From positions 1,182,501 through 1,246,500 of the forward strand of contig NZ_WVRN01000001.1 of NCBI RefSeq assembly GCF_013112245.1: DNA of 64,000 nucleotides, written 5' to 3'. Shown piece after piece: positions 18,743 to 27,466 of the stretch. Every line of letters begins with the position of its first letter. Position 1 is the first letter of the stretch. Both the position numbers and the translations under genes were made by a program. Under the pieces are notes generated by a model that had not been told where the DNA came from, searched no databases, and was given only the letters and a program-made list of their open reading frames with translations. This DNA is from Ruegeria sp. HKCCD4315 (GTDB lineage: Bacteria > Pseudomonadota > Alphaproteobacteria > Rhodobacterales > Rhodobacteraceae).

Positions 18743-20347
18743 ATGACGGAATTGCTGACAGCGGCGCAGATGCGGGCCATTGAGCAGGCTGCCATCGAAT
18801 CCGGTGAGGTGACAGGTCTTGAGCTGATGGAGCGGGCCGGGCAGGGCGTTGTTGAGGCAATTTTCGAGGAGTGGCCAGAGTGGGACAGGCGAGGGGCCAG
18901 CCCCTCGCGCTCCCCGAGGTATTTGGGGCCAGATGAAGGGGATCCGCTGCGTGCGGTGGTGCTGTGCGGGCCGGGGAACAATGGTGGCGATGGCTTTGTT
19001 GTCGCCAGGTTGTTGCGGGAGTTGGGATGGGAGGTTGAGGTCTTTCTGTACGGGGATCCGGAGAAGCTGCCGCCGGATGCGCGTGTGAATTATGAGCGGT
19101 GGCTGGATGAAGGCGACGTTAATGTGTTCGCCGTCGATGCCAGCCCAAGTGACGCGGAATATCTTCAGCTTCCGAAGGACACTGATCTGATTGTCGATGG
19201 AGCGTTCGGAACCGGTCTTACCCGACCGTTTACAGGTGTGTTCTCTTTATTGGCGAATACTGAGACAAGGGCATTGCTGTGGGATCGAGGTGTAAAGGTC
19301 GTCGCAGTTGATACGCCAAGTGGCTTGTGCGCCGATAGTGGCCGCGTTTTAGGCAACGTCATTGTCGCCGACTTGACGGTCACGTTTCACAGTAAAAAGG
19401 TCGGGCATGTTTTAGGCGATGGTCCAACGTCCTGCGGGAAGGTGCAAACAAAATCGATTGGGCTCGAAACAGCTAAAAGCAGCCAGATTGTCCAAATGGC
19501 TTCCGTCGATGGGGCGAGGCTGCGGAAGAAGACAGAAGGCCACAAGTACTCTCATGGACACGCTCTGATCTTGTCCGGAGGGGGCGGAAAAACAGGCGCG
19601 GCGCGATTGGCCGCGCGCGGGGCGTTGCGGATTGGTGCGGGATTGGTGACGTTGGGTGTACCGCCTGCGGCGGTCTTGGAAGTGGCTAGTCAGATCACGG
19701 CGCTCATGTTGCAGCGCGTTGAGGGAAAAGATGGCCTGGTCGAGGTTCTGAGTGACCCGCGCCTCAATGCGCTTTGTCTCGGCCCCGGGCTGGGAGTGGA
19801 ACGCGCGCGTGAGTTGGTTCCGGTGGCTTTGGCAGCGCGCCGGGCAACGGTGTTGGATGCGGATGCGTTGTCGGCCTTTGCGGACGACCGGGATGCTTTG
19901 TTTGCGCAGTTACACGAAAACTGCGTGCTCACCCCGCACGGAGGAGAGTTTGCGCGGCTTTTCCCCGACATTGCGGACAATTTGAAAGCTGCGCCGACAC
20001 AAGGCCCTGCCTATTCCAAGGTTGACGCAACGCGGGCGGCTGCAAAGCGCGCTGGGTGCGTGGTTCTGTTCAAGGGGTCGGATACCGTGATTGCCGCACC
20101 TGACGGGCGATGTTCGGTCAACTCGGCCTCGTACGAAAGGGCGGCTCCTTGGTTGGCGACCGCTGGATCTGGCGATGTGCTGGCGGGATTCATCACCGGG
20201 TTGCTGGCACGTGGGTATCAACCGTTGCAAGCTGCAGAGACTGCCGCGTGGCTGCATGTGGAATGCGCACTGCAATTTGGGCCCGGCCTGATTGCCGAGG
20301 ACTTGCCGGAACAGCTGCCTGACGTGTTTAGAAAGATGAATATTTGA
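18743..20347 (+). CDS. nnrDE: Bifunctional NAD(P)HX epimerase / ADP-dependent NAD(P)HX dehydratase
   Basis: Repairs hydrated NADH and NADPH. The N-terminal epimerase (YjeF_N) domain spans residues 1 to about 225: LTAAQMRAIEQAA, GPGNNGGDGFVVARLL and VDGAFGTGLTR. The C-terminal dehydratase (carbohydrate-kinase-like) domain follows: KYSHGHALILSGGGGKTGAA, LTPHGGEFARLFP, VLFKGSDTVIAAPDG and the catalytic ATAGSGDVLAGFITGLLARG. 534 residues, slightly long. The excess comes from residues 49-66, encoded by a palindromic repeat inserted between the first helix region and the first beta strand (see separate entry); the frame is kept. It is divergent from glnB. Confidence 0.95.
   Translation: MTELLTAAQMRAIEQAAIESGEVTGLELMERAGQGVVEAIFEEWPEWDRRGASPSRSPRYLGPDEGDPLRAVVLCGPGNNGGDGFVVARLLRELGWEVEVFLYGDPEKLPPDARVNYERWLDEGDVNVFAVDASPSDAEYLQLPKDTDLIVDGAFGTGLTRPFTGVFSLLANTETRALLWDRGVKVVAVDTPSGLCADSGRVLGNVIVADLTVTFHSKKVGHVLGDGPTSCGKVQTKSIGLETAKSSQIVQMASVDGARLRKKTEGHKYSHGHALILSGGGGKTGAARLAARGALRIGAGLVTLGVPPAAVLEVASQITALMLQRVEGKDGLVEVLSDPRLNALCLGPGLGVERARELVPVALAARRATVLDADALSAFADDRDALFAQLHENCVLTPHGGEFARLFPDIADNLKAAPTQGPAYSKVDATRAAAKRAGCVVLFKGSDTVIAAPDGRCSVNSASYERAAPWLATAGSGDVLAGFITGLLARGYQPLQAAETAAWLHVECALQFGPGLIAEDLPEQLPDVFRKMNI
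18888..18938. repeat. Palindromic repeat element inside the nnr coding sequence
   Basis: A perfect stem GAGGGGC-CA-GCCCCTC (18891-18906) is followed by a second part reading CGCTCCCCGAGGTATTTGG and GGCCAGATGAAG. From memory this resembles short GC-rich repeats that occur mainly between genes in Rhodobacterales genomes, often ending in GCCAGATGAAG. Here it lies in frame and encodes residues RRGASPSRSPRYLGPDEG, absent from the family consensus as I remember it. No second copy was noticed in the window. Confidence 0.6.
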
Positions 20348-20655
20348 GTGTGTTGGCGGGGAATGGCCCAATCTACGTCAGATCGGCGAATTTTCGCCGA
20401 TCAGGGCTGCGGGGGTGCAGAGTGAGTGTTTGCCAGACGCACAGACCGGAGGCAAAGTTGTTTTGAGCACCTCCGAAACGGACTGGTGGTGATGTATTTA
20501 AGCAAATGAAATACATTATAAAATTCTCTTGGCCTCTGCGTTCTGTGTTGCGAATTTGCCATTCCTTTACGAGACAGCGCGCGGGCATCTGGAACGTCGG
20601 TGCTCGATGATCAATTGGACGGGGCGTAACACCCGAACCATTCATGGTGAGTGAA
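20348..20655. other. 308-bp intergenic region upstream of the porin gene
   Basis: No gene can be supported here. It holds a strong dyad at 20381-20402 near the nnr stop and, before the porin start, a long AT-richer leader (about 20440-20560) that probably carries the porin promoter. A definite -35/-10 pair could not be singled out. Confidence 0.5.
20381..20402. promoter_or_regulatory. Perfect 10-bp inverted repeat
   Basis: GATCGGCGAA-TT-TTCGCCGATC lies 33 bp after the nnr stop. Neither strand has a T-run beside it, so a terminator is only one possibility; a protein-binding dyad or a transcript-end stabiliser fits as well. Confidence 0.45.
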
Positions 20656-21780
20656 ATGACTTCTAAATTCAAAACCCTTTCCGCTGCCGCTGCGCTAACT
20701 GCAACGGCGGCAATTCCGGCTGCAGCTGAGCTGAAATACGAAAACAACACAGGCGGTTATGTGTTGCTTTATGGGCAGTTGCACCCAGCCCTGATTTCGG
20801 TCGATGACGGGCAGGACACCGAGACGCGGGTCCTCGACAACGACCTGTCGAACAGCCGGGTGGGCCTGCGCCTGATGCAGCCTTACGGTAGCAATGAGTT
20901 CCAGTTTTGGTTTGAAACAGGGCTTGGCCTGCCTGGTTCGGCGTCTGCTGATCAGTTTGGAACCAACGCTGATGGCTGGAATCGCGAAGATATTCGTCAC
21001 GTGGATTTCTCGCTGAAAGGTGGGTACGGCAAGTTTTCGGCGGGGCAGGGCAGTATGGTCGCTGACGGTGCCGCTGAGGTGGATCTGTCATATGTCGGAA
21101 CCGCGCTGTATTCGTTCACCAACGATGAAAACGCCGGCTTCTTCTATCGCGACACCGCTGGAATGCTGAGCGGTATCACGGTTGGCGATAGTTCCAGCAA
21201 CTTTGACGGCTCGCGCCGTGGGCGCATCCGGTATGACACCCCAGCATTCAACGGGTTCTCGGCGGGCTTCGCCTATGGGCAAAACATTCTGTCCAGCAGC
21301 GACGACGATGACTACTACGACGTTGGTCTTTTCTATGAAAACACCTTCGCCGGTGGCGTGGAATTCGCGGCAGCTGTTGCATATTCGGTGCGCGACCGGG
21401 ACGACAATTCCGGCGATCGCAAGGACACGATTGGTTCGGCGTCTGTCCTTCTGCCAAGCGGGCTGGGATTTACGATTGCTGGCGGTACGCGTGACGACGA
21501 TCAGGCCGGGGCGACGGATCCGAATTACTGGTATGGCAAAATCTCATACGAAGGAAATTGGATCGCCTGGGGTAAGACCGGTGTCGGCATAGACTACTAT
21601 GACGGTTCAGACTTCGACAGCAACGGGTCGGACACCAAAGCCTGGGGTATCGCAGTTGTTCAGAAGGTTGATGCAATCAAGACAGATGTTTATCTGAAGT
21701 ACCGCAACCACGACTTCGATGATGGTTCATCCTTTGACAACAACGAAGCATGGGTTCTAGGCGCACGCTGGAAGTTCTGA
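20656..21780 (+). CDS. Outer-membrane porin
   Basis: 374 residues. Signal peptide MTSKFKTLSAAAALTATAAI ending PAAA-EL, then an alternating beta-barrel pattern and a C-terminal Phe (LGARWKF), the signature for insertion by the Bam machinery. The start of the barrel (GYVLLYGQLHPALISVDDGQ) and the Asp-rich loops (SSSDDDDYYDVG, YDGSDFDSNGSD) are typical of Rhodobacter/Roseobacter general porins with calcium-binding or acidic loops. The ATG at 20656 has GGTGAG upstream and gives the cleaner signal; an ATG four codons earlier is possible. A strong terminator follows. Likely an abundant general diffusion pore. Confidence 0.88.
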   Translation: MTSKFKTLSAAAALTATAAIPAAAELKYENNTGGYVLLYGQLHPALISVDDGQDTETRVLDNDLSNSRVGLRLMQPYGSNEFQFWFETGLGLPGSASADQFGTNADGWNREDIRHVDFSLKGGYGKFSAGQGSMVADGAAEVDLSYVGTALYSFTNDENAGFFYRDTAGMLSGITVGDSSSNFDGSRRGRIRYDTPAFNGFSAGFAYGQNILSSSDDDDYYDVGLFYENTFAGGVEFAAAVAYSVRDRDDNSGDRKDTIGSASVLLPSGLGFTIAGGTRDDDQAGATDPNYWYGKISYEGNWIAWGKTGVGIDYYDGSDFDSNGSDTKAWGIAVVQKVDAIKTDVYLKYRNHDFDDGSSFDNNEAWVLGARWKF

Positions 21781-21804
21781 TCGCTGTAACTGGATTAAAA
21801 ACGA

Positions 21805-21833
21805 GCGCCCCGGTTTCCGGGGCGTTCTTTTTT
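21805..21833 (+). terminator. Rho-independent terminator of the porin gene
   Basis: CGCCCCGG-TTT-CCGGGGCG followed by TTCTTTTTT. Confidence 0.93.
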
Positions 21834-21966
21834 GGGGGAATAGGCGATCAAATACAGGTGGATTCTGCCTTTGCCCCTTGCACGTACGCTGCTGGGCAAA
21901 TAGAAGGCGTCAAATTTGCCCGGCGCGCCCTTTTTGCGCGCCCCGAATCCTATGGGGACTACCATA

Positions 21967-23298
21967 ATGCAGGTTACAGAGACGCTGAACGAAGGTCTGA
22001 AACGCGGCTACAACATCGTTGTGACCGCAGCCGAGCTGGACGACAAGGTCAATGAAAAGCTGACCGAAGCGCAGCCGGAAATCGAAATGAAAGGTTTCCG
22101 CAAAGGTAAGGTGCCGATGGCACTGCTGAAAAAGCAGTTTGGTCAACGCCTGCTGGGCGAAGCGATGCAGGAAAGCATCGATGGCGCGATGAACAAGCAC
22201 TTTGAAGACAGCGGTGACCGCCCTGCGCTGCAGCCCGAAGTCAAGATGACCAATGAAGATTGGAAAGAAGGCGACGACGTTGAAGTGGCCATGTCTTACG
22301 AGGCACTGCCAGCGATCCCCGAAGTTGACCTGAAATCCGTCGAGCTGGAGAAGCTGGTGGTCAAAGCTGACGACGCGGCTGTGGAAGAAGCGCTGAACAA
22401 CCTGGCTGAAACCGCGCAGGATTTCAAAGCGCGCCGCAAGGGCTCGAAGGCGAAAGACGGCGACCAGATCGTTTTTGATTTCGTTGGCAAGGTTGACGGC
22501 GAAGAATTCGACGGCGGTTCGGCTGAAGAGTACCCTCTGGTACTGGGCTCGAACAGCTTCATCCCCGGTTTCGAAGAGCAGCTGGTTGGTGTGAAGGCCG
22601 AGGAAGTCAAAGACGTCAACGTGACCTTCCCTGCAGAGTACGGTGCCGAGCACCTGGCCGGCAAAGACGCTGTTTTCACCTGCACCATCAAAGAGGTGAA
22701 AGAACCGGTGGCCGCAGAGGTCAACGACGATCTGGCCATGAAGTTCGGTGCTGAAGATCTGGATGCCTTGAAGGGGCAGATTTCGGAACGTCTGGAAGCA
22801 GAATACGCAGGTGCATCGCGTGCTGTGATGAAGCGTGCTCTGCTGGACGTGCTGGACGAGAAAGTGTCGTTCGACCTGCCACCGTCGCTGGTGGACGCTG
22901 AAGCCAAGCAGATCGCACATCAGCTGTTCCACGAGGAAAACCCGGACGTGGAAGGCCACGATCACGGCGAGATTGAGCCGACTGAAGAGCACACCAAACT
23001 GGCCGAACGCCGCGTGCGTCTGGGTCTGTTGCTGGCCGAGTTGGGTCAGAAGGCCGAGGTCGAAGTGACCGACGCAGAAATGACCCAGGCGATCATGAAC
23101 CAGGCGCGTCAGTACCCGGGTCAAGAGCGTCAGTTCTTTGAATTTGTTCAACAGAACGCTCAAATGCAGCAGCAGATGCGCGCACCCATCTTCGAAGACA
23201 AAGTCGTCGACTATGTGTTCGAACTGGCTCAGGTCAACGAAAAAGACGTGAGCAAAGACGATCTGCAAAAAGCCGTTGAGGCACTGGAAGAGGAGTAA
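21967..23298 (+). CDS. tig: Trigger factor
   Basis: Ribosome-bound folding chaperone with peptidyl-prolyl isomerase activity. 443 residues: N-terminal ribosome-binding domain with [19 protein letters not shown] and the ribosome-docking signature [17 protein letters not shown] (usually GFRxGKxP), the FKBP-type domain ([36 protein letters not shown]), and the long helical C-terminal domain. The frame is open 17 codons upstream, but the ATG at 21967 gives the normal N-terminus and has a GGGGA ribosome site. A long open frame lies on the opposite strand and is a codon-bias shadow. Confidence 0.98.
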   Translation: MQVTETLNEGLKRGYNIVVTAAELDDKVNEKLTEAQPEIEMKGFRKGKVPMALLKKQFGQRLLGEAMQESIDGAMNKHFEDSGDRPALQPEVKMTNEDWKEGDDVEVAMSYEALPAIPEVDLKSVELEKLVVKADDAAVEEALNNLAETAQDFKARRKGSKAKDGDQIVFDFVGKVDGEEFDGGSAEEYPLVLGSNSFIPGFEEQLVGVKAEEVKDVNVTFPAEYGAEHLAGKDAVFTCTIKEVKEPVAAEVNDDLAMKFGAEDLDALKGQISERLEAEYAGASRAVMKRALLDVLDEKVSFDLPPSLVDAEAKQIAHQLFHEENPDVEGHDHGEIEPTEEHTKLAERRVRLGLLLAELGQKAEVEVTDAEMTQAIMNQARQYPGQERQFFEFVQQNAQMQQQMRAPIFEDKVVDYVFELAQVNEKDVSKDDLQKAVEALEEE

Positions 23299-23307
23299 TC
23301 CTCTTCC

Positions 23308-23327
23308 GCCCATTCTTACGAATGGGC
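23308..23327 (+). terminator. Hairpin after tig
   Basis: GCCCATTC-TTAC-GAATGGGC begins ten bases after the tig stop but is followed by ACAAAAAAA, not by T residues. It may protect the transcript end or act with the next hairpin. Confidence 0.5.
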
Positions 23328-23330
23328 ACA

Positions 23331-23365
23331 AAAAAACGGAGCCGCCTGCTAATCAGACGGCTCCG
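23331..23365 (-). terminator. Rho-independent terminator of luxI
   Basis: CGGAGCCG pairs with CGGCTCCG, and the stem continues as CTG/CAG past one mismatch. On the minus strand it is followed by TTTTTTG, 35 bp after the luxI stop. Confidence 0.85.
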
Positions 23366-23399
23366 CATGGGTGGCTTTTGTACCTATGAGGTGAGGGGG

Positions 23400-24254
23400 T
23401 CAGGCCTCATGAGCAAAAGCACGGGGGGTTTGTAGCAGAGCAGTCTTCTGCTCTGGTGTGAACGTGTTCGAGAGCGTTTCGATCAGCCTCAGCACATCTT
23501 GCCGTTCAGCTTCTGTCTTCGCGGCGCTCATCTGTTCCACAAAATACTTTTCAAGATCAGTCAGTGGTTTGTGATCCTGATTGGCAGGGCTTTGTGCTGC
23601 GGCTTTCTTGGCTGCAAAGAGGGCCAGTGCCTCTTCGTCGTCGATGAAGACATCGTTGTGAATGTCCGCAAACTCACGCAGACCCGCGATGCGTTCGTCT
23701 GTGCAATCCAGCAGAGCAGCCAGCGCATGAACTTTCCCCATTGGGACAGTTTGGCCGACATAGTCATACGGGGCGCAATTCGAGCGTTTCAGGACCCGAT
23801 CCATGACCGGATCGATCACGGTGATGATGTCCTGAATGCCTGCGTTCTTGGCATATTCCAAAGAACCGATCATCAATTCGCAGGTTGCGTATGAAACCGA
23901 GTTCTTTTCTTTGCCGCGTGTGAGACGCTGGGTATCTACGCAAAAGCGGGTCGATTCCCACATGGTTGCGCTGCGCAGTGGTGCTTCGCCGCAAAGGATC
24001 GCCGAGAAGACATCCGACAACATGTGAGGGCCGGTGGTCTGGAGGGCACGCACGGCTGCGACGACATTCCCCTCATCGTCGAGTCCGATTACATATGCCG
24101 GGTCCAGATGATCGAACTCGTCGATTTCTTTTCCGTCTTCTATTTTGACGTCCCATCCAAGACGTTCGCCAAATACACGTGCTCTCAACTCGAACATTTC
24201 GTCAAGAACTTCGCTGAACATATGTCTGTTCAGGCCATCTACCACGATGATCAT
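23400..24254 (-). CDS. luxI-like: Acyl-homoserine lactone synthase (LuxI family) with C-terminal extension
   Basis: Makes N-acyl-homoserine lactone signals from S-adenosylmethionine and an acyl-ACP or acyl-CoA. All invariant residues are at canonical positions: Arg24, Phe28, Trp34, Asp45, Asp48, Arg69, Glu100 and Arg103 (WESTRF). The protein has 284 residues while LuxI enzymes usually have about 190-230. The extra ~70 residues at the C-terminus are charged and helical (from about FAAKKAAAQSPANQDH; then LEKYFVEQMSAAKTEAERQD). It lies downstream of a luxR gene on the same strand, and AAGGGGGAAG precedes the ATG. Chain length of the signal cannot be read from the sequence. Confidence 0.93.
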   Translation of the reverse strand: MIIVVDGLNRHMFSEVLDEMFELRARVFGERLGWDVKIEDGKEIDEFDHLDPAYVIGLDDEGNVVAAVRALQTTGPHMLSDVFSAILCGEAPLRSATMWESTRFCVDTQRLTRGKEKNSVSYATCELMIGSLEYAKNAGIQDIITVIDPVMDRVLKRSNCAPYDYVGQTVPMGKVHALAALLDCTDERIAGLREFADIHNDVFIDDEEALALFAAKKAAAQSPANQDHKPLTDLEKYFVEQMSAAKTEAERQDVLRLIETLSNTFTPEQKTALLQTPRAFAHEA

Positions 24255-24361
24255 TTCTTCCCCCTTCGAGTGGTTGTTCGGTAAATACGACGTTACCGGT
24301 CCCAGGGGATTTTTCTATTGGGGGTTTCCCGTATTTTGGCGAAATTAAGCGCTTTTTTTGA

Positions 24362-25063
24362 TTAACCTGGGGTAATTAGCCCAATCGCAATCGCGCGTCC
24401 AACAGCCTGCGGGGTGGTCAGGGCACTAAGCTTTTCCCGACTCGAACGCAAGTGTACTTCGACGGTCCGGTGCGAAATCGACAAAATATCGCCGATGTCC
24501 TGCTGAGATTTGCCAGCTGCGACCCATTGCAGGATCTCTGCTTCTCGGGTCGACAGGGTTGGATGGTAGAGCGCGCTGGTCAGCTGATCCGACGAAACGA
24601 CGTTGTCGTGAATGTGTACTGCCATGGATTGCAGGTCGCTTATCACGTGGGTGTAGAGCTTGCGCCACTCTTCCTTACTGCAGTCGCGGGTTGCACTGAG
24701 CAGCCCGATATCGCCGTAAGGACCGCGCACAGGAATCGTAACACCTTGACTGGGCAGGCCAAAATCATGAGCGTCTCGGAAAACACGCTGGAAATCGGGG
24801 CTGCGTTCAAGGCGGCTCCAATCCACCGGAGCAATGCTGCGGCGTGCCATGTGGATGGTTGGGTCGATCATGATCAGACCCTGGTTCTGGTAATGCTCTG
24901 TCCACTCATCGTCATACGTGACAAAGCCAGCCACAGATCCAGCGGCAGGGTTCATGCCTGCATAAGCAGCATGGTCCATTTCATGCTTGTCACAGATTTG
25001 CCTTAGAAATTCGGTGTAGCGAACTTCTGAATCCGGCAGAGTGCTCAGATCGACAATTTCCAT
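24362..25063 (-). CDS. luxR-like: LuxR-family quorum-sensing transcription regulator
   Basis: 233 residues from the ATG at 25063 (251 if the upstream ATG at 25117 is used; neither has a strong ribosome site). Residues 15-165 form an autoinducer-binding domain with DWSRLERSPDFQRVF carrying the W and D residues of the ligand pocket, and IPVRGPYGDIGLLS. The C-terminal HTH is clear: LSTREAEILQWVAAGKSQQDIGDILSISHRTVEVHLRS, followed by a recognition-helix end. It should sense the AHL made by the adjacent synthase. No obvious 20-bp lux-box dyad was seen in the 107 bp before luxI. Confidence 0.92.
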   Translation of the reverse strand: MEIVDLSTLPDSEVRYTEFLRQICDKHEMDHAAYAGMNPAAGSVAGFVTYDDEWTEHYQNQGLIMIDPTIHMARRSIAPVDWSRLERSPDFQRVFRDAHDFGLPSQGVTIPVRGPYGDIGLLSATRDCSKEEWRKLYTHVISDLQSMAVHIHDNVVSSDQLTSALYHPTLSTREAEILQWVAAGKSQQDIGDILSISHRTVEVHLRSSREKLSALTTPQAVGRAIAIGLITPG

Positions 25064-25300
25064 GCGGCGCCTACCAGCTGCGGCCCATCTTAACTGCCCG
25101 ATGGTGTCGTCGAGCATACGTATTCAACAGAGTGGAACCCGGTTACCTCACTCAACCAGAACATCATATTTTCTTAATCCTGACAAGCAGAGGCATCAAT
25201 TGTCTGCGCTATTCAGGATATTGTGACATTCAATAGAGCATTTTTGTCACTATCCCGCCTCAAGTGCTAATTTTCAGGCGAAAACTGACGCTAACTACCG

Positions 25301-25789
25301 TCAAGGTGCGGGTTTGAGCCCGGTTTCTACCAACAATCCCCGTGCTTTGGCTTCGGGCCAATACCCTTTCGCATACAAAAAGATCGCGCGTTGCTGGTCT
25401 CCGTCGGACAGCAGCCATGCTCCGCGCAAGTACTTGCCCGCGAATTCCAGGTTGGTGTCCGCATTTAATAGTCCCTCGGCGTTACCTTTGTACCCCATCG
25501 ATCGTGCGGTGGCTGGAAGGATCTGTAGCAGCCCATAGTAGGGGCGGTTCACGGCCCAAGGGCGGTGTGTGCTTTCGCGAATAGCCAGCTTGTGGACAAG
25601 CTCGCGCGGAAGCTCGTAGTGATCAGCCCATTTGTTGATCGAGGCTCTGAGTTCCGGCGTCTCATTTGGATAGAGGGGCGGATTGAATTGAGTGGTGTCG
25701 GCTTTGGAGACTTCACCTCCACCGCATGCAAGCAGCGGAGTTGTGAGCAACAGGGCAAGGAAGCTGCGGCGGGGGAAAACGGGCATCAT
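25301..25789 (-). CDS. Lytic transglycosylase (SLT) lipoprotein
   Basis: 162 residues. The signal peptide MMPVFPRRSFLALLLTTPLL ends in a lipobox (LLAC, Cys22), so it should be anchored to a membrane facing the periplasm. The SLT domain shows KLAIRESTHRPWAVNRPYYG, with the catalytic Glu in RES, LLQILPATARSMGY and LNADTNLEFAGKYLRGAW. This is a very short one-domain murein hydrolase. The ATG at 25789 has CGGAG upstream; more upstream codons are open but give no export signal. It precedes luxR on the same strand with a 237-bp gap. Confidence 0.85.
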   Translation of the reverse strand: MMPVFPRRSFLALLLTTPLLACGGGEVSKADTTQFNPPLYPNETPELRASINKWADHYELPRELVHKLAIRESTHRPWAVNRPYYGLLQILPATARSMGYKGNAEGLLNADTNLEFAGKYLRGAWLLSDGDQQRAIFLYAKGYWPEAKARGLLVETGLKPAP

Positions 25790-25887
25790 GAATCTCCGGT
25801 CAATAAGGCGGTATGATATGGAACGTCTGTTCGGTCGCAACTCTAGCGATCAATTTGGGCCTAAATTTGCTGGTTTGGCTGCGGCAT

Positions 25888-25917
25888 AAAAAAGGCCGCA
25901 CAAAACGTGCGGCCTTT
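25888..25917 (-). terminator. Terminator of the rpsF-rpsR-rplI operon
   Basis: AAAGGCCGCAC pairs with GTGCGGCCTTT around a four-to-five base loop, followed on the minus strand by TTTTATGCC. The stem could also stop transcription from the other side. Confidence 0.9.
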
Positions 25918-25940
25918 GTCTTGTTCAAAGCGTAGCCAGA

Positions 25941-26561
25941 TCAGGCTTTGGCTTCGTCTTCCTCAACCGGAGCAGCTTCGGCAGCCAGGTCATCGTCTTC
26001 CGATGCGGCCGAGCCGATGTCGTCGAACAGTTCGGCGATTTCGAATTCAGCGGCGGCTTCTTCTTCAGCAGCCAGTTCCTGAATCGATTTGCCAGATGCC
26101 TGCAATTCGGCTTCTTCTTCCGAACGGGCAACATTCATCTTGATCTCAACTTCGACCTCGGGGTGCAGGCGGACAGCAACAGAGTGCAGACCCAGTTCTT
26201 TGATCGGAGCGACCAGAACGACCTGTTTCTTGTCGACTGTGAAGCCTGCTTCGGTTGCAGCGTCCGCGGCGTCACGCGGGGTGACCGAGCCGTACAGAGC
26301 GCCAGCATCCGATGCCGAGCGAATCACGATGAACTGCTGACCGTCCAGCTTTTCAGCCAGTGCTTCAGCTTCTTTCTTGGTTTCCAGGTTGCGGGCTTCC
26401 AGCTGCGCTTTCTGAGCTTCGAACGAGGCAATGTTCGACTCGGATGCACTCAGGGCTTTGCCTTGGGGCAGCAGGAAGTTGCGGGCGTAGCCGGGCTTGA
26501 CGTCAACGACGTCGCCCATCTGACCCAGTTTCGCAACGCGTTCCAGAAGGATAACTTGCAT
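25941..26561 (-). CDS. rplI: 50S ribosomal protein L9 with acidic C-terminal extension
   Basis: L9 binds 23S rRNA near the L1 stalk and reaches out to the neighbouring ribosome. The N-terminal domain is classic: [36 protein letters not shown], then a long connecting helix and a C-terminal rRNA-binding domain ([13 protein letters not shown]). The length is 206 residues instead of about 150. The additional 50 or so are strongly acidic and Ala/Glu-rich, a trait shared by other Rhodobacterales L9 proteins as far as I recall. Third gene of the rpsF-rpsR-rplI operon; ribosome site AAGGAGAGAC. Confidence 0.97.
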   Translation of the reverse strand: MQVILLERVAKLGQMGDVVDVKPGYARNFLLPQGKALSASESNIASFEAQKAQLEARNLETKKEAEALAEKLDGQQFIVIRSASDAGALYGSVTPRDAADAATEAGFTVDKKQVVLVAPIKELGLHSVAVRLHPEVEVEIKMNVARSEEEAELQASGKSIQELAAEEEAAAEFEIAELFDDIGSAASEDDDLAAEAAPVEEDEAKA

Positions 26562-26573
26562 CTCAGTCTCTCC

Positions 26574-26801
26574 TTACTTCACGGCGTAGGGCAGCAGGGC
26601 GAGGAAGCGGGCGCGCTTGATAGCACGAGCCAGTTCACGCTGCTTTTTCGCCGAAACGGCGGTGATGCGCGAAGGAACAATCTTGCCGCGCTCAGAGATG
26701 TAGCGCTGCAGCAGACGGGTGTCCTTGTAGTCGATTTTCGGCGCGTTCTCACCCGAGAACGGGCAGACCTTACGACGGCGGAAAAATGGTTTTGCGGCCA
26801 T
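26574..26801 (-). CDS. rpsR: 30S ribosomal protein S18
   Basis: 75 residues. The conserved core is visible: [45 protein letters not shown] and the basic tail [17 protein letters not shown]18 forms a pair with S6 on the 30S platform. It sits 12 bp upstream of rplI and 28 bp downstream of rpsF on the same strand, the standard order. Ribosome site AGGAAAGGACAC before the ATG. Confidence 0.98.
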   Translation of the reverse strand: MAAKPFFRRRKVCPFSGENAPKIDYKDTRLLQRYISERGKIVPSRITAVSAKKQRELARAIKRARFLALLPYAVK

Positions 26802-26829
26802 GGTTTAGTGTCCTTTCCTCAGGCGGTGA

Positions 26830-27183
26830 TCAACGGCGCTCGCGGCGGTCGCCACGCTCGTCACGCTTCTGCATCTGAACCGACGGGCCATCTTCGTGAC
26901 CGTCGACCTTGATGGTCAAAACGCGCATGACATCGTCATGCAGGCGCATCAGGCGTTCCATTTCCTGAACCGCACCCGAGGGGGCATCGGTCTTCAGGAA
27001 GGCATAGTGGCCTTTGCGGTTCTTGTTGATCTTATAGGCCATCGTCTTGACGCCCCAGTACTCGCTGTCGACAAGGCTGCCGCCGTTGTCCGCCAGTACG
27101 GTGCCAAAGTGTTCAACGAGGCTTTCCGCCTGCGCGTTGGACAGGTCCTGACGCGCGATCATTACATGCTCATACAGTGGCAT
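26830..27183 (-). CDS. rpsF: 30S ribosomal protein S6
   Basis: 117 residues with the S6 start MPLYEHVMIARQDLSNAQAE, WGVKTMAYKINKNRKGHYAF and a charged C-terminal tail (QKRDERGDRRERR). It pairs with S18 in the 30S platform and leads the operon. The ATG at 27183 has AGGAG upstream; a GTG two codons earlier is open but not needed. The 283 bp between this start and the divergent membrane-protein gene holds no supported gene and should contain both promoters and, possibly, an S6:S18-binding leader. Confidence 0.97.
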   Translation of the reverse strand: MPLYEHVMIARQDLSNAQAESLVEHFGTVLADNGGSLVDSEYWGVKTMAYKINKNRKGHYAFLKTDAPSGAVQEMERLMRLHDDVMRVLTIKVDGHEDGPSVQMQKRDERGDRRERR

Positions 27184-27466
27184 GTGCACTCCTGTTTATA
27201 TCAAGGCGCATTTCATAGGCGGGGCCATTTGGTCCTTCGCGACCCTGCCACGAGAGGCTGCGCGATTCATATGACTGCGAAGGATGGCCCCGTATACACG
27301 TTTGAACCGCAGGGGCAAGACCCGCCACATATGCCTTGGTGAAGTCGCCCAATTTCCTTTGGGGTGCCCAATTGCTGACGCTTTTCGGCTCAAAGTTGTT
27401 TTACATACCGGACATTACCCGGAACCAACTGAAAACCGACAGTAACCTTATAAAGGGTGAAACGTT

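Noticed and set aside
21910..23331. Open frame of 473 codons on the minus strand covering all of tig
   Set aside because: It mirrors the trigger factor gene, has no family features (His/Phe/Val-rich low-complexity product) and no ribosome site. It results from codon bias of the real gene.
24255..24361. Possible lux box before luxI
   Set aside because: No dyad close to the roughly 20-bp lux-box pattern could be found; the best partial symmetry was too short to claim.
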